Shown in pieces: positions 1 to 8,134 of a stretch of DNA of 52,451 nucleotides. A program made the translations under genes and the position numbers. Every line of letters starts with the position of its first letter. The first letter of the stretch is position 1. This DNA is from an uncultured Clostridium sp. (GTDB lineage: Bacteria; Bacillota; Clostridia; Clostridiales; Clostridiaceae): NCBI RefSeq assembly GCF_910588715.1, contig NZ_CAJURG010000011.1:1-52451 (forward strand). Direction: 5' to 3'. Below the pieces are notes generated by a model. That model was given only the letters and a program-made list of their open reading frames with translations, was not told the DNA's origin and did no database searches.

Positions 1-55
1 GAGCACTCGGCTGTTAACCGATAGGCTGGAGGTTCGAGTCCTCTTCGCGGAGCCA
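1..55 (+). tRNA. tRNA-Asn (GTT), 3' part
   Basis: The window opens inside a tRNA. The anticodon loop reads CTGTTAA (anticodon GTT), followed by an intact T-arm (GGTTCGAGTC), the 3' acceptor strand and an encoded CCA at 53-55. The 5' acceptor strand and most of the D-arm lie outside the window. It is directly followed by an intrinsic terminator, so it is the last gene of its transcript. Confidence 0.93.
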
Positions 56-56
56 A

Positions 57-90
57 ATAAAGCTAGAATTAAATTCTAGCTTTATTTTTT
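57..90 (+). terminator. Intrinsic terminator after tRNA-Asn
   Basis: A perfect 10-bp stem (59-68 with 74-83, 5-nt loop) is followed by a T-run at 85-90. It begins two bases after the tRNA CCA. Confidence 0.9.
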
Positions 91-216
91 TATATTTAAA
101 TAGATAAATGTTTTGAAGTTAAATTTTAAAACTATTAACTTATAGGGTTTAATTTTGATAAGCCTATACTTATATATTGAAAAGTAGTTATATTTATATA
201 ATTAAAGTATTGTTGA

Positions 217-246
217 TTGAAAAATATTAAAAAGTTAATATATAAT
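217..246 (+). promoter_or_regulatory. Sigma-A promoter for a very short transcript
   Basis: TTGAAA (217-222), an 18-nt spacer and a perfect TATAAT (241-246). The expected start near 253 lies only about 15 nt before a strong terminator hairpin (266-298). The promoter therefore drives either a roughly 45-nt RNA or read-through into tldD. Confidence 0.5.
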
Positions 247-265
247 AGAATCAATTTATATATGG

Positions 266-298
266 AGTGAAGTTAGCATAAGCCAACTTCACTTTTTT
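266..298 (+). terminator. Intrinsic terminator
   Basis: GTGAAGTT (267-274) pairs with AACTTCAC (285-292). Two more inner pairs lie across one mismatch, the loop is 4 nt, and six Ts follow. Confidence 0.8.
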
Positions 299-552
299 AT
301 TAAAAATAATATAAAACTTTTAATTTATCTGCTTATACATAAATTAATTTTTAAATTTATATATTTAAATTTAAAATATTATATTTTATGCTTTTGATTT
401 TAAATTATAATGAAATTGGTAAGATTATCTTATTAGCCAAATAACTTAAGTATAAATTTATAGTAAATAATAGAAGATATGATATATAATTAAATATAGT
501 TAAAGGAAATTTAGAATAATATTTTAATATAGATAAAAAAGGAGGAATGATT

Positions 553-1932
553 ATGTTATCTCGTGAAGTTGCAGAGAGAGTTCTTGGGAGGTGTTTAATA
601 ACTGGTGGAGATTTTGCAGAAATATTTGAAGAAGATGCTTTAAATAATTCAATTAGTATATTAAATGGAAAGGTTGAGAATTCCTTAGGTGGGAGAACTT
701 ATGGAATAGGAATTAGAATATTTAAAGGATTAAAAAGTGTATATGCTTATACAAATAATAATAGTTTAACCTCACTTTTAAACGTTGCTCAAAAGGCAGC
801 TCTTGCTTTAGGTGAATTAAAGGAAGATAAAATTATAGTTTTAAATGAAACACAAGTAAATAGCTTTAATCCAATATTACTTACACCATCCTCAATTAAC
901 CTTAATAAAAAAATTGGTATTATGAAAATTGCTTATGATTCTGCAAAGAATTATCATGATGAAATAGTTCAAGTTGGAGTTGGATATGTTGATAAAGAGC
1001 AAAATGTTTTAATTGCAAATACAGATGGATTATATGTTGAAGATAAGAGAATAAGAACAAGGCTTACTATAAATGCTATTGCTTCTGCTAATGGGGAAAA
1101 TCAAACAGGTTTTGAAGGGCCAGGTAGACATATGGGATTTGAGATGTTTAAGGAAATTGATCCTGAGTATTATGGAAAATCAGCAGCAAAACAAGCATAT
1201 ACAATGTTGCATGCAAAGAATTGTCCAGCAGGAAGGATGACAGTTGCTATTGATAATGGATTTGGTGGTGTTATATTCCATGAGGCATGTGGACATTCAT
1301 TAGAAGCAACTGCTGTAGCTAAAGGTAATTCTGTATTTACAGGAAAATTAGGACAACAAATAGCTTCTACAAAAGTAACGGCAATTGATGATGGAACTAT
1401 TCCAAATGCTTGGGGATCATTAAATATAGATGATGAGGGGAATAAAACTCAAAAAAATATTCTTATAGAAAATGGGATATTAAAATCTTATATGATTGAT
1501 AAATTAAATGGTCGTAGAATGGGAATGTCTCCAACGGGTAGTGGAAGAAGGCAAAGTTATAAATTTGCTCCTACTTCTAGGATGACTAATACTTATATAG
1601 CAAATGGAGATGATAATCCAGAGGACATAATTAAATCTATTAGTGATGGATTATATGCTAAAAAAATGGGTGGCGGTTCTGTTAATCCTGTTACTGGAGA
1701 ATTTAACTTTGCAGTATCTGAGGGGTATTTAGTTAAAAATGGTGTTATTCAAGAACCTGTTAGAGGAGCAAGCTTGATTGGAAAAGGTAGCGAAATATTA
1801 ATGGATATAGATATGGTTGGAAATAATATGACACAAGGACAAGGTATGTGTGGATCATCATCAGGAAGCATTGCAACAAATGTAGGTCAACCTATGATTA
1901 GAGTAAAAGAAATTACTGTTGGTGGAAGATAG
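553..1932 (+). CDS. tldD: TldD metalloprotease subunit
   Basis: TldD is the catalytic subunit of the TldD/TldE heterodimeric zinc peptidase, which digests unfolded peptides and in some bacteria matures RiPPs or degrades CcdA. The zinc site HExxxH is present as HEACGH at residues 243-248. A conserved Cys follows near the C-terminus (GMCGSSSG), the usual third ligand. The product is 459 aa, normal for the family. An ATG at 547 lies one base after the GGAGG (541-545), so the ATG at 553, with 7-nt spacing, is preferred. It is the first gene of a three-gene operon with tldE (11-nt gap). No RiPP precursor is visible nearby. Confidence 0.95.
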   Translation: MLSREVAERVLGRCLITGGDFAEIFEEDALNNSISILNGKVENSLGGRTYGIGIRIFKGLKSVYAYTNNNSLTSLLNVAQKAALALGELKEDKIIVLNETQVNSFNPILLTPSSINLNKKIGIMKIAYDSAKNYHDEIVQVGVGYVDKEQNVLIANTDGLYVEDKRIRTRLTINAIASANGENQTGFEGPGRHMGFEMFKEIDPEYYGKSAAKQAYTMLHAKNCPAGRMTVAIDNGFGGVIFHEACGHSLEATAVAKGNSVFTGKLGQQIASTKVTAIDDGTIPNAWGSLNIDDEGNKTQKNILIENGILKSYMIDKLNGRRMGMSPTGSGRRQSYKFAPTSRMTNTYIANGDDNPEDIIKSISDGLYAKKMGGGSVNPVTGEFNFAVSEGYLVKNGVIQEPVRGASLIGKGSEILMDIDMVGNNMTQGQGMCGSSSGSIATNVGQPMIRVKEITVGGR

Positions 1933-1943
1933 GAGGGGAGATT

Positions 1944-3302
1944 ATGGAATTAGATTTATTTGTAAAAGGGTTATTTAAAAAAGCTAAGAAAGCTGGATTT
2001 TCAGAATATGAAGTTTATTATGTAGATAGAGAGAGCTTAAGCATAAGTGTATATAAAAGCGAAGTTGAAAAATGTAATCTTAATAATTCAGCTGGATTGT
2101 CTTTTAGGGGTAAGTTAGGAGATAGAATAGGTTATTCTTATACAGAAATCTTAGATGAAGATGCTATAGATATGCTTATAAATAAAGCAAAGGAAAATGT
2201 TCTAGCTATTGAAAGTGAAGATATACAATTTATTTATGATGGCGATAAGGAATATAAAGACATTAATACTTACTATAAGGACTTAGAAAATATCCCAGCG
2301 AATAAATTAATAAAAATTGCATTAGATATGGAGTCAGAGGCTAAAAAATATTCAAATAAGGTAGAAAGCTTTAGTGGATGCTCTGTGTCTTATAGTTCAG
2401 GAGAATATGGAATTATAAATTCTAAGGGGTTAAATTTACACAATAAGTCTAATATTTTAACTGCTTATGTTGTTCCAATTGTAAAAGATGGAGAGAATAT
2501 GTATGATGGCTTTGGATATACAGTTGCAAAATCATTAGATGAAGTTGATACATTTAAAATTGCTAAAATGGGGGTAGATGAAGCTTTAAGTAAAATTGGA
2601 GGAGCTTCAATACCATCAGGTAATTATAAAGTAATTATAAATAGTGATGCAATGGTATCTATTATTTCTACATTTGCAGGGGTATTTAGTGGAGATTCGG
2701 TTCAAAAAGGTTTAAGTTTATTAAAGGGAAAAGAAGGTAAAGTTATTGCTTCAAGTATAGTAAATTTAGTTGATGACCCACATTTAAAAGATGGTTTAGC
2801 ATCAGTTGGATTTGATGATGAAGGAGTAGCAACAACAAAAACTTATTTGATAAAGAATGGTAAACTAGAGAGTTTACTTCATAATTTAAAAACGGCTAAT
2901 AAGGCAGGAATTAAGTCAACGGGTAATGGATTTAAGTCTTCTTATGCTTCAGCTATTTCAGTGTCTCCAACAAATATGTATATAGAACCAGGTGTTAGTT
3001 CACTAGAAGATATGACTAAAAAAATAGATAAGGGATTAATAATTACTGATTTTGCAGGTTTACATTCTGGGGCAAATTCTATAACAGGGGATTTTTCTTT
3101 AGCCGCAAAGGGTTTTTATGTAGAAAATGGAGTTAAATCTAAGCCAGTAGAACAAATAACAGTAGCAGGAAACTTCTTTACTTTATTAAGTGATATTGAG
3201 GAAATAGGAAATGATTTAAAGTTTCCTATGAGTAGCGTAGGTAGTCCAAGTATTTTGGTAAAGGAACTTTCCATTGCTGGAGAGGGGTCAAAAAATGAAT
3301 AA
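1944..3302 (+). CDS. pmbA: TldE/PmbA, non-catalytic partner of TldD
   Basis: This 452-aa protein has the TldD/PmbA fold along its whole length but no HExxxH motif, as expected for TldE, which forms the heterodimer and closes over the TldD active site. The start ATG follows AGGAGGGGAG with good spacing. The last 8 nt overlap the start of the FAD oxidoreductase gene, which implies translational coupling of all three genes. The pairing tldD-tldE is the usual arrangement. The oxidoreductase is a less common companion. Confidence 0.93.
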   Translation: MELDLFVKGLFKKAKKAGFSEYEVYYVDRESLSISVYKSEVEKCNLNNSAGLSFRGKLGDRIGYSYTEILDEDAIDMLINKAKENVLAIESEDIQFIYDGDKEYKDINTYYKDLENIPANKLIKIALDMESEAKKYSNKVESFSGCSVSYSSGEYGIINSKGLNLHNKSNILTAYVVPIVKDGENMYDGFGYTVAKSLDEVDTFKIAKMGVDEALSKIGGASIPSGNYKVIINSDAMVSIISTFAGVFSGDSVQKGLSLLKGKEGKVIASSIVNLVDDPHLKDGLASVGFDDEGVATTKTYLIKNGKLESLLHNLKTANKAGIKSTGNGFKSSYASAISVSPTNMYIEPGVSSLEDMTKKIDKGLIITDFAGLHSGANSITGDFSLAAKGFYVENGVKSKPVEQITVAGNFFTLLSDIEEIGNDLKFPMSSVGSPSILVKELSIAGEGSKNE

Positions 3303-4227
3303 ATATGACTTAATTATAGTTGGGGCAGGTGCTTCAGGGCTTTCAGCTGGAATTTCAGCTTTAAAGTCTGGAGTTAAAAATGTTTTAGTTTTAGAAAAAG
3401 AAGATGTTTTAGGTGGAAATTTAAATTTATTTATTAATAATGGATTTGGAGAATATTATTTAAATAATGTTGTTACTGGTCCAGAGCTTAGCAGTATTTT
3501 AATAAAGGACTATAAATCATTAGGTGGAGAATATAAAGTTAATACTAGAGTTCTTGAAATAAATAGAGATAAAGTTGTAACGTATGTTAATCCAATTGAT
3601 GGAATACAAGAAATTGAAGCAAAAGCAATAGTTTTAGCAGCAGGATGTAGAGAAAAGTATACAGGAAATATTATGATACCAATTCATAAGTTTACGGGAA
3701 TTTTTACTACTGGTTCTGCACATAGGTTAGTAAACTATAGTGGTTATCTTCCAGGAAAAGAAATTATAATGATAGGAGATGATATTTGGACTCTTATATT
3801 AGCTAGAAGATTAGTAATTGAAGGCGATAATATAAGGGGAATAGTTACTGAAAGAAAATGCTTTAATAGAGATGAATTAGATATTATTAATGGATTTAAT
3901 ATTCCTATAATTCATACAAGCGAAGTTATTGAAATTGAAGGAGAAGAAAGAGTTGCTTTAGCTAAAATTAAAAATGTTGAAACAGAAGAAATTACTTCAA
4001 TTGAGTGTGATTCTTTAATTTTATCTGTAGGTTATTTGCCAGATAATGATTTTATAAAAAAAATGAGTCTTATGGTTGATGGAGATAAAATTTATAGTGA
4101 GGATAATAGAACTTCTGTTGAAGGTGTTTTTATAACAGGAACTATGGAAAAGGGAATTAAGGAAATTTTTAAAAGTGGTGAAAATGGATTTAAAGTAGGA
4201 AAGCAAGTAGCTGAATATTTAATATAA
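3295..4227 (+). CDS. FAD-dependent pyridine-nucleotide oxidoreductase-like protein
   Basis: This 310-aa flavoprotein resembles the small Pyr_redox_2 proteins of clostridia. The FAD-binding Rossmann motif GAGASG is at residues 10-15, an AAGCRE segment follows in the middle, and there is a C-terminal GVFITGT. The second (NAD-binding) Rossmann motif is degenerate: GDDIWT at 161-166, where relatives have GxGxxG. No redox-active CxxC is present. An upstream in-frame TTG at 3274 is rejected in favour of ATG 3295, which has GGAGAGGGG in front and overlaps the tldE stop by 8 nt. The substrate is unknown. A bidirectional terminator follows at once. Confidence 0.8.
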   Translation: MNKYDLIIVGAGASGLSAGISALKSGVKNVLVLEKEDVLGGNLNLFINNGFGEYYLNNVVTGPELSSILIKDYKSLGGEYKVNTRVLEINRDKVVTYVNPIDGIQEIEAKAIVLAAGCREKYTGNIMIPIHKFTGIFTTGSAHRLVNYSGYLPGKEIIMIGDDIWTLILARRLVIEGDNIRGIVTERKCFNRDELDIINGFNIPIIHTSEVIEIEGEERVALAKIKNVETEEITSIECDSLILSVGYLPDNDFIKKMSLMVDGDKIYSEDNRTSVEGVFITGTMEKGIKEIFKSGENGFKVGKQVAEYLI

Positions 4228-4232
4228 ATTAA

Positions 4233-4279
4233 AAATACTTTAACTAAATTGTTTTACAATTTAGTTAAAGTATTTTTTT
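4233..4279. terminator. Bidirectional terminator between convergent genes
   Basis: A perfect 19-bp stem (4233-4251 with 4257-4275), 5-nt loop and Ts to 4279 on the + strand, with an A-run on the left that serves the - strand. It overlaps the last codons and the stop of the GDSL hydrolase gene on the - strand. Confidence 0.85.
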
Positions 4280-4830
4280 GCTGTTTCAAATAATAGTTCT
4301 TGACCTTGAGGATTAAAGTGAATTCCATCAAGATATAAATTTGATATTTTATTTGTATTTTCTGTTATTGAATAAAAATCTATATAGTTTATGGAATATA
4401 ATTTGCATAGATTTAATAATTCTTTGCGTAATAAGATTAAATTTTCTTTACAGTAGTCATACGTGTCACATTTCATAAAAAGCTTGTTTGCCATTTCAGG
4501 AATAATATTAGGAGGAATTCCTATGTATGTTTTTATATTATTTGATAATGCTTCTTTCAGCATTATTTCAATATTTTTAATAATAGAGTTTACAGATCTA
4601 TTAGAAAGCAAGTCATTTGTTCCAGCCATTAAAAATAAGATGTTAGGAGAAGCTTCAACAACATCGTTTTGAAATCTAAAAAGCATATCAGTAGAGGTAC
4701 TTCCATTAATCCCTTTATTGTTTATATTTAAATTATAATTTACTTTTAATTTATTAACCCAATTATCTTTAGGCTTGACACCATATCCAAATATTAAGCT
4801 ATCTCCTAAAAATACATATTTATTTTCCAT
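4261..4830 (-). CDS. SGNH/GDSL-family hydrolase
   Basis: A 189-aa esterase/lipase-type hydrolase of the SGNH superfamily. Block I is GDSL (residues 9-12, nucleophile Ser11), the block II Gly is in the NGS segment near 43, block III is GTND (70-73) and block V is DGIH (Asp168, His171). The catalytic set is complete. There is no signal peptide, so the enzyme is probably cytoplasmic. The substrate cannot be told from sequence; relatives include acyl-CoA thioesterase/lysophospholipase and platelet-activating-factor acetylhydrolase types. The ribosome binding site AAGGAGG overlaps the end of the upstream RusA-like gene (10-nt gap), so the two are co-transcribed. Confidence 0.87.
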   Translation of the reverse strand: MENKYVFLGDSLIFGYGVKPKDNWVNKLKVNYNLNINNKGINGSTSTDMLFRFQNDVVEASPNILFLMAGTNDLLSNRSVNSIIKNIEIMLKEALSNNIKTYIGIPPNIIPEMANKLFMKCDTYDYCKENLILLRKELLNLCKLYSINYIDFYSITENTNKISNLYLDGIHFNPQGQELLFETAKKYFN

Positions 4831-4840
4831 AACAACCTCC

Positions 4841-5482
4841 TTAAAATAATTTATTAAAACAATTTTTACAAATAAGAGTTTTTCCCTTATCAGCTTTTAT
4901 ATAATTATTATCTTTTAAAATATTATTACAAATGGAGCATTTTTCTATTGGTTCAACATAATTATCGTTATTTTTAATTTCTTTTTTTTCTTTTAAAGGT
5001 TTTATAGTTGAGTTGTTAGATTTTTTCAATGAAGAATATAACATTTTTTCACTAGAAGATTCTTTTTTATTAATTGAATATGAAACTGAAAAATCACTTT
5101 CTCCAAATAGTTCTAATTCAAATCTAGGATTTTCTTTATCATAAAATTCTTCAACTATTATTTTTCTAATTTGTGCATCATTAACTATTAATCCGCTTTT
5201 TTCAATACCATCAAATATACTTTTTGTTATATTAGCTGTATCAGGATGTCTTTTTTCGCTTTTATAATATACTTTTAATACTGCAATAAGTGATTCATAA
5301 AATATTATATCGGGATTTTGATTTCTTGCATGATAAGCTATTTCTTCTTCATATAAAGCGTACTTATCATGGGATTTTCCCGTATTATAAGGCAATATTG
5401 CTCTTCCATTTTTATTATGTAATTTAAAATTTGATTTAGTTATAGGTGAGCCTAAAACTATTACTTTTGCATAAGAGTTCAT
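4841..5482 (-). CDS. RusA-like protein with C-terminal zinc-ribbon-like tail
   Basis: Residues 1-130 resemble RusA-type Holliday junction resolvases (PF05866-like): an N-terminal strand with GSPITKSN, then HPDTANITKSIFDGI (79-93), then VNDAQI (100-105). RusA uses three Asp residues in a DxDN...D arrangement. Here Asp81, Asn84 and Asp102 are present, but the second Asp position is Ala83, so activity is uncertain. A charged low-complexity linker follows. The last 32 residues hold CxxC pairs (Cys182/185, Cys205/208) that look like a zinc ribbon. RusA is commonly phage-borne, but no phage genes are nearby. Its promoter is not evident. Confidence 0.65.
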   Translation of the reverse strand: MNSYAKVIVLGSPITKSNFKLHNKNGRAILPYNTGKSHDKYALYEEEIAYHARNQNPDIIFYESLIAVLKVYYKSEKRHPDTANITKSIFDGIEKSGLIVNDAQIRKIIVEEFYDKENPRFELELFGESDFSVSYSINKKESSSEKMLYSSLKKSNNSTIKPLKEKKEIKNNDNYVEPIEKCSICNNILKDNNYIKADKGKTLICKNCFNKLF

Positions 5483-5809
5483 ATGTTTTCCCCCAATTAT
5501 ATTAAAAATAAAATGATATAAGATAAAATAATAATGGCAATAATTATAAATAATAATTAAACTTGCAAAAAAATTATTAAGAAATCTTTAAGAATCCTTA
5601 AAAATCCATAAAATGAAACAAAAAATAATGAATAAAATTTTTTAAAAGTATATAATACTCATAAGAACATAATATAAATTAAAAATTTTATTACATTTAA
5701 ACTATACATGAGTAAATTTATATTAACAAGTAATAGTTTGATTATGTTTTATTATTACGTTATAATACATTTTGGTGTTATTTAGTAAAAAGAAGAGGTA
5801 AAAAAGTAA
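5483..5809. other. Divergent intergenic region
   Basis: This 327-bp AT-rich region separates the divergent RusA-like and tsaD genes. It contains a clear + strand promoter for tsaD at 5738-5766. No equally good - strand promoter was found. No ORF with a ribosome binding site is visible. Confidence 0.6.
5738..5766 (+). promoter_or_regulatory. Sigma-A promoter of tsaD
   Basis: TTGATT (5738-5743), a 17-nt spacer and a perfect TATAAT (5761-5766). The start would be near 5773, giving a leader of about 37 nt. Confidence 0.8.
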
Positions 5810-6826
5810 ATGGAAAATAAATATATTTTAGCTATAGAATCAAGTTGTGATGAAACTTCAGCAGCAGTTGTTGTTGATGGAAGAGAAGTATTATCTAATG
5901 TAATTGCATCTCAAATAGATACTCATAAAAAATATGGTGGAGTAGTACCAGAGGTAGCTTCAAGAATGCATATTGAAGCTATTAGCGGTGTTGTGCAAGA
6001 AGCTCTTGAGGAAGCTAATGTTACTTTAGATAAAATTGATGCAATTGGTGTTACATATGGTCCAGGATTAGTAGGAGCATTACTAGTTGGGCTACAATTT
6101 GCAAAGGGGCTATCTTTTGCTACTAAAAAACCTTTAATAGGAGTAAATCATATTGAAGGGCATATTTGTGCTAATTATATACAACATAAAGAATTAAAAC
6201 CACCTTTTGTATCTTTAGTGGTATCTGGTGGTCATACTTTTATAGTACATGTTAAAGATTACGGAGAATATGAGGTAATAGGTCAAACAAGGGATGATGC
6301 AGCTGGAGAAGCTTATGATAAGGTTGCAAGAGCTTTAGGACTTGGATATCCTGGAGGACCTAAGATTGATAAATTAGCAAAGGAAGGAAACCCAAGAGCA
6401 ATCCAATTTCCAAAAGCTAATTTCCATGAAGAAACTTTAGATTTTTCATTTAGTGGAGTAAAATCAGCCGTATTAAATTATTTAAATAAGTGCAAAATGC
6501 AAAATATTGAAGTAAATAAGGCTGATGTTGCAGCATCATTTCAATATGCAGTTATTGATGTGTTAAAGGAAAATGTATTATTAACTTGTAAAAAAAGAAA
6601 GGTAAAAACTATTGCTATAGCAGGTGGAGTTGCGTCTAATTCAAGCTTAAGAGCAACTCTTATTAAAGACGCTTCAAAAAGAGGAATAGAAGTATTATTT
6701 CCAGCACCAATTTTATGTACTGATAATGCGGCTATGATTGGAAGTGCAGCATACTTTAATTTTGTTAACGGAAAAGTTAGTGATTTAAATTTAAATGCAA
6801 AACCTAATTTAAAATTAAATTATTAA
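5810..6826 (+). CDS. tsaD: tRNA N6-threonylcarbamoyladenosine transferase TsaD
   Basis: TsaD transfers the threonylcarbamoyl group from TC-AMP to A37 of ANN-decoding tRNAs, working with TsaB and TsaE. The ASKHA-fold protein starts with ESSCDETSAA. The metal-binding HxxxH is NHIEGH (His114, His118), the SGGHT nucleotide loop follows, and IAGGVASNS is near residue 270. At 338 aa it has normal length. The gene stands alone behind its own consensus promoter. The partner enzyme that makes TC-AMP (Sua5 type) is encoded at 33.7 kb. Confidence 0.97.
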   Translation: MENKYILAIESSCDETSAAVVVDGREVLSNVIASQIDTHKKYGGVVPEVASRMHIEAISGVVQEALEEANVTLDKIDAIGVTYGPGLVGALLVGLQFAKGLSFATKKPLIGVNHIEGHICANYIQHKELKPPFVSLVVSGGHTFIVHVKDYGEYEVIGQTRDDAAGEAYDKVARALGLGYPGGPKIDKLAKEGNPRAIQFPKANFHEETLDFSFSGVKSAVLNYLNKCKMQNIEVNKADVAASFQYAVIDVLKENVLLTCKKRKVKTIAIAGGVASNSSLRATLIKDASKRGIEVLFPAPILCTDNAAMIGSAAYFNFVNGKVSDLNLNAKPNLKLNY

Positions 6827-6918
6827 TATATAATTAATATTTGAATAAAATAAGTTTATGTAACTTTAATATTTTAGATAATATTTATTGTATATAAAAG
6901 TATGGGGAGAGAAATAAA

Positions 6919-7932
6919 ATGAAGTTTTTGCCGTATTCAAATGGAGTACGTTCAGTGAATATGAGGAGGCAAAGAAGTCCTAAGGATAAGTTTAAATTAA
7001 TTTCTGGGATAATTGTCACAATAATAGTTATTGGATTTGTTACTCAAAGTATAGTTAACTTTGTTGATGGAGAAAAGCTAAAAAAAAGAGTTAATTATAC
7101 AACTGTAGATGATTTAAGGTTAGATTATAGAATTGAGGGGGAGGGTAACTACACTATTATTTTTGATGGGGATATTGGTTCTACCTTAGAGGGATGGACT
7201 CCTATAATTGAAGAATTAAAAGAAAAAGATAATGTTAGAACTTTTGTTTATAACAGACAGGGCTATGGTTTTAGTGATGGAGCATCAGGAAGAACACCAG
7301 AAGAACAAGCTAGGGACTTAAAAATATTATTAAGAAAAGCAGGATTATCAGGACCGTATATATTAGTTGGAGAAGGTTATGGTTCTCTTGTTTTAACAAG
7401 TTTTGCAAAACAATTTAAGGATTCTGTTGAAGCTGCTATAATGATAAATCCAATTAATGAAAAGGAAGTTCAAACTAAGGAATATAAAAGAAGCCAAATT
7501 ATTACTAAGCTTAGAAGAAATATCGAAAGAATTGGATCAAAATTTGGATTAACAATGCTTCTGGACAAGCTAAATTTAGATGTAAGTTTAGATGATTATG
7601 AATCTGGGCTTTTAGATAGCAATTTAGATGAATTTTTAACGCTTAGAACTAAATCGGATTATACAAATGCAGTATATCATGAATTAAATAATGTTCTTAA
7701 TGGGAAAAGTAATAGTCAAGTTGATGGTGTATTTAATGATATTCCATATTATTTACTTACTAAAAAGCAAAATGATCCATTAAGAAGTTTAGGAAGCGAA
7801 GATTTAACTACAGTATTTACAACTACTTGTGATAAGGATTTTTTAGCTTTAAATGATAAGGAAAATGTATTAACGGCCATAAGGCAAACTGTTAAAAAAT
7901 TAAAATTTATGGATGAGCAAAAAAATAATTAA
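6919..7932 (+). CDS. Membrane-anchored alpha/beta-hydrolase-like protein, probable pseudoenzyme
   Basis: This 337-aa protein has a basic N-terminus, one membrane segment at about residues 26-48, and an outside-facing alpha/beta hydrolase domain (oxyanion-side motif YNRQGYGFSDG, then a helix and ILVGEGYGS). The nucleophile elbow G-x-S-x-G is here G-E-G-Y-G: Gly153 replaces the catalytic Ser. Near the C-terminus, where relatives carry the catalytic His before the last helix, there is none (FLALNDKENV). It is therefore unlikely to hydrolyse by the usual mechanism. The ribosome binding site is GGGGAGAG. A strong terminator follows. Function unknown; a binding or scaffolding role at the membrane is one inference. 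Confidence 0.8.
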   Translation: MKFLPYSNGVRSVNMRRQRSPKDKFKLISGIIVTIIVIGFVTQSIVNFVDGEKLKKRVNYTTVDDLRLDYRIEGEGNYTIIFDGDIGSTLEGWTPIIEELKEKDNVRTFVYNRQGYGFSDGASGRTPEEQARDLKILLRKAGLSGPYILVGEGYGSLVLTSFAKQFKDSVEAAIMINPINEKEVQTKEYKRSQIITKLRRNIERIGSKFGLTMLLDKLNLDVSLDDYESGLLDSNLDEFLTLRTKSDYTNAVYHELNNVLNGKSNSQVDGVFNDIPYYLLTKKQNDPLRSLGSEDLTTVFTTTCDKDFLALNDKENVLTAIRQTVKKLKFMDEQKNN

Positions 7933-7989
7933 AGGTTAGCTATATTAAAATAATTTTTTATTTAACTTATAACATAGAAGTATAATAAA

Positions 7990-8046
7990 AAAGAAGCTAT
8001 ACTATATTGAGTTAAGAAATTTCAATATAGTATAGCTTCTTTTTAT
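7990..8046 (+). terminator. Intrinsic terminator
   Basis: A perfect 20-bp stem (7991-8010 with 8022-8041), 11-nt loop and Ts running to 8044. It separates the hydrolase-like gene from htrA. Confidence 0.88.
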
Positions 8047-8070
8047 TAAGTATTTTTTATTGTCATATAT

Positions 8071-8098
8071 TTGACACATTGACTGGTTATATTATAAG
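8071..8098 (+). promoter_or_regulatory. Candidate sigma-A promoter of htrA
   Basis: A perfect TTGACA (8071-8076) is followed by TATAAG (8093-8098) with a 16-nt spacer. The leader would be about 30 nt. I do not see a clear CssR-type or other operator. Confidence 0.6.
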
Positions 8099-8134
8099 TA
8101 TAGAATAAATGAGAGAGAAAAAGGAGTAATATAC

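Larger units (their letters stand above)
91..552. other. Gene-free AT-rich stretch
   Basis: No ORF with a ribosome binding site is visible between the tRNA terminator and tldD. The stretch holds one promoter-terminator pair (217-298, listed separately) and otherwise very AT-rich DNA. A TATAAT at 485-490 could be a -10 element for tldD, but no convincing -35 sits 16-18 nt upstream. Confidence 0.6.

Noticed and set aside
547..4227. RiPP cluster around tldD/tldE
   Set aside because: No precursor-like small ORF, radical SAM enzyme or transporter lies nearby; tldDE are more likely housekeeping.
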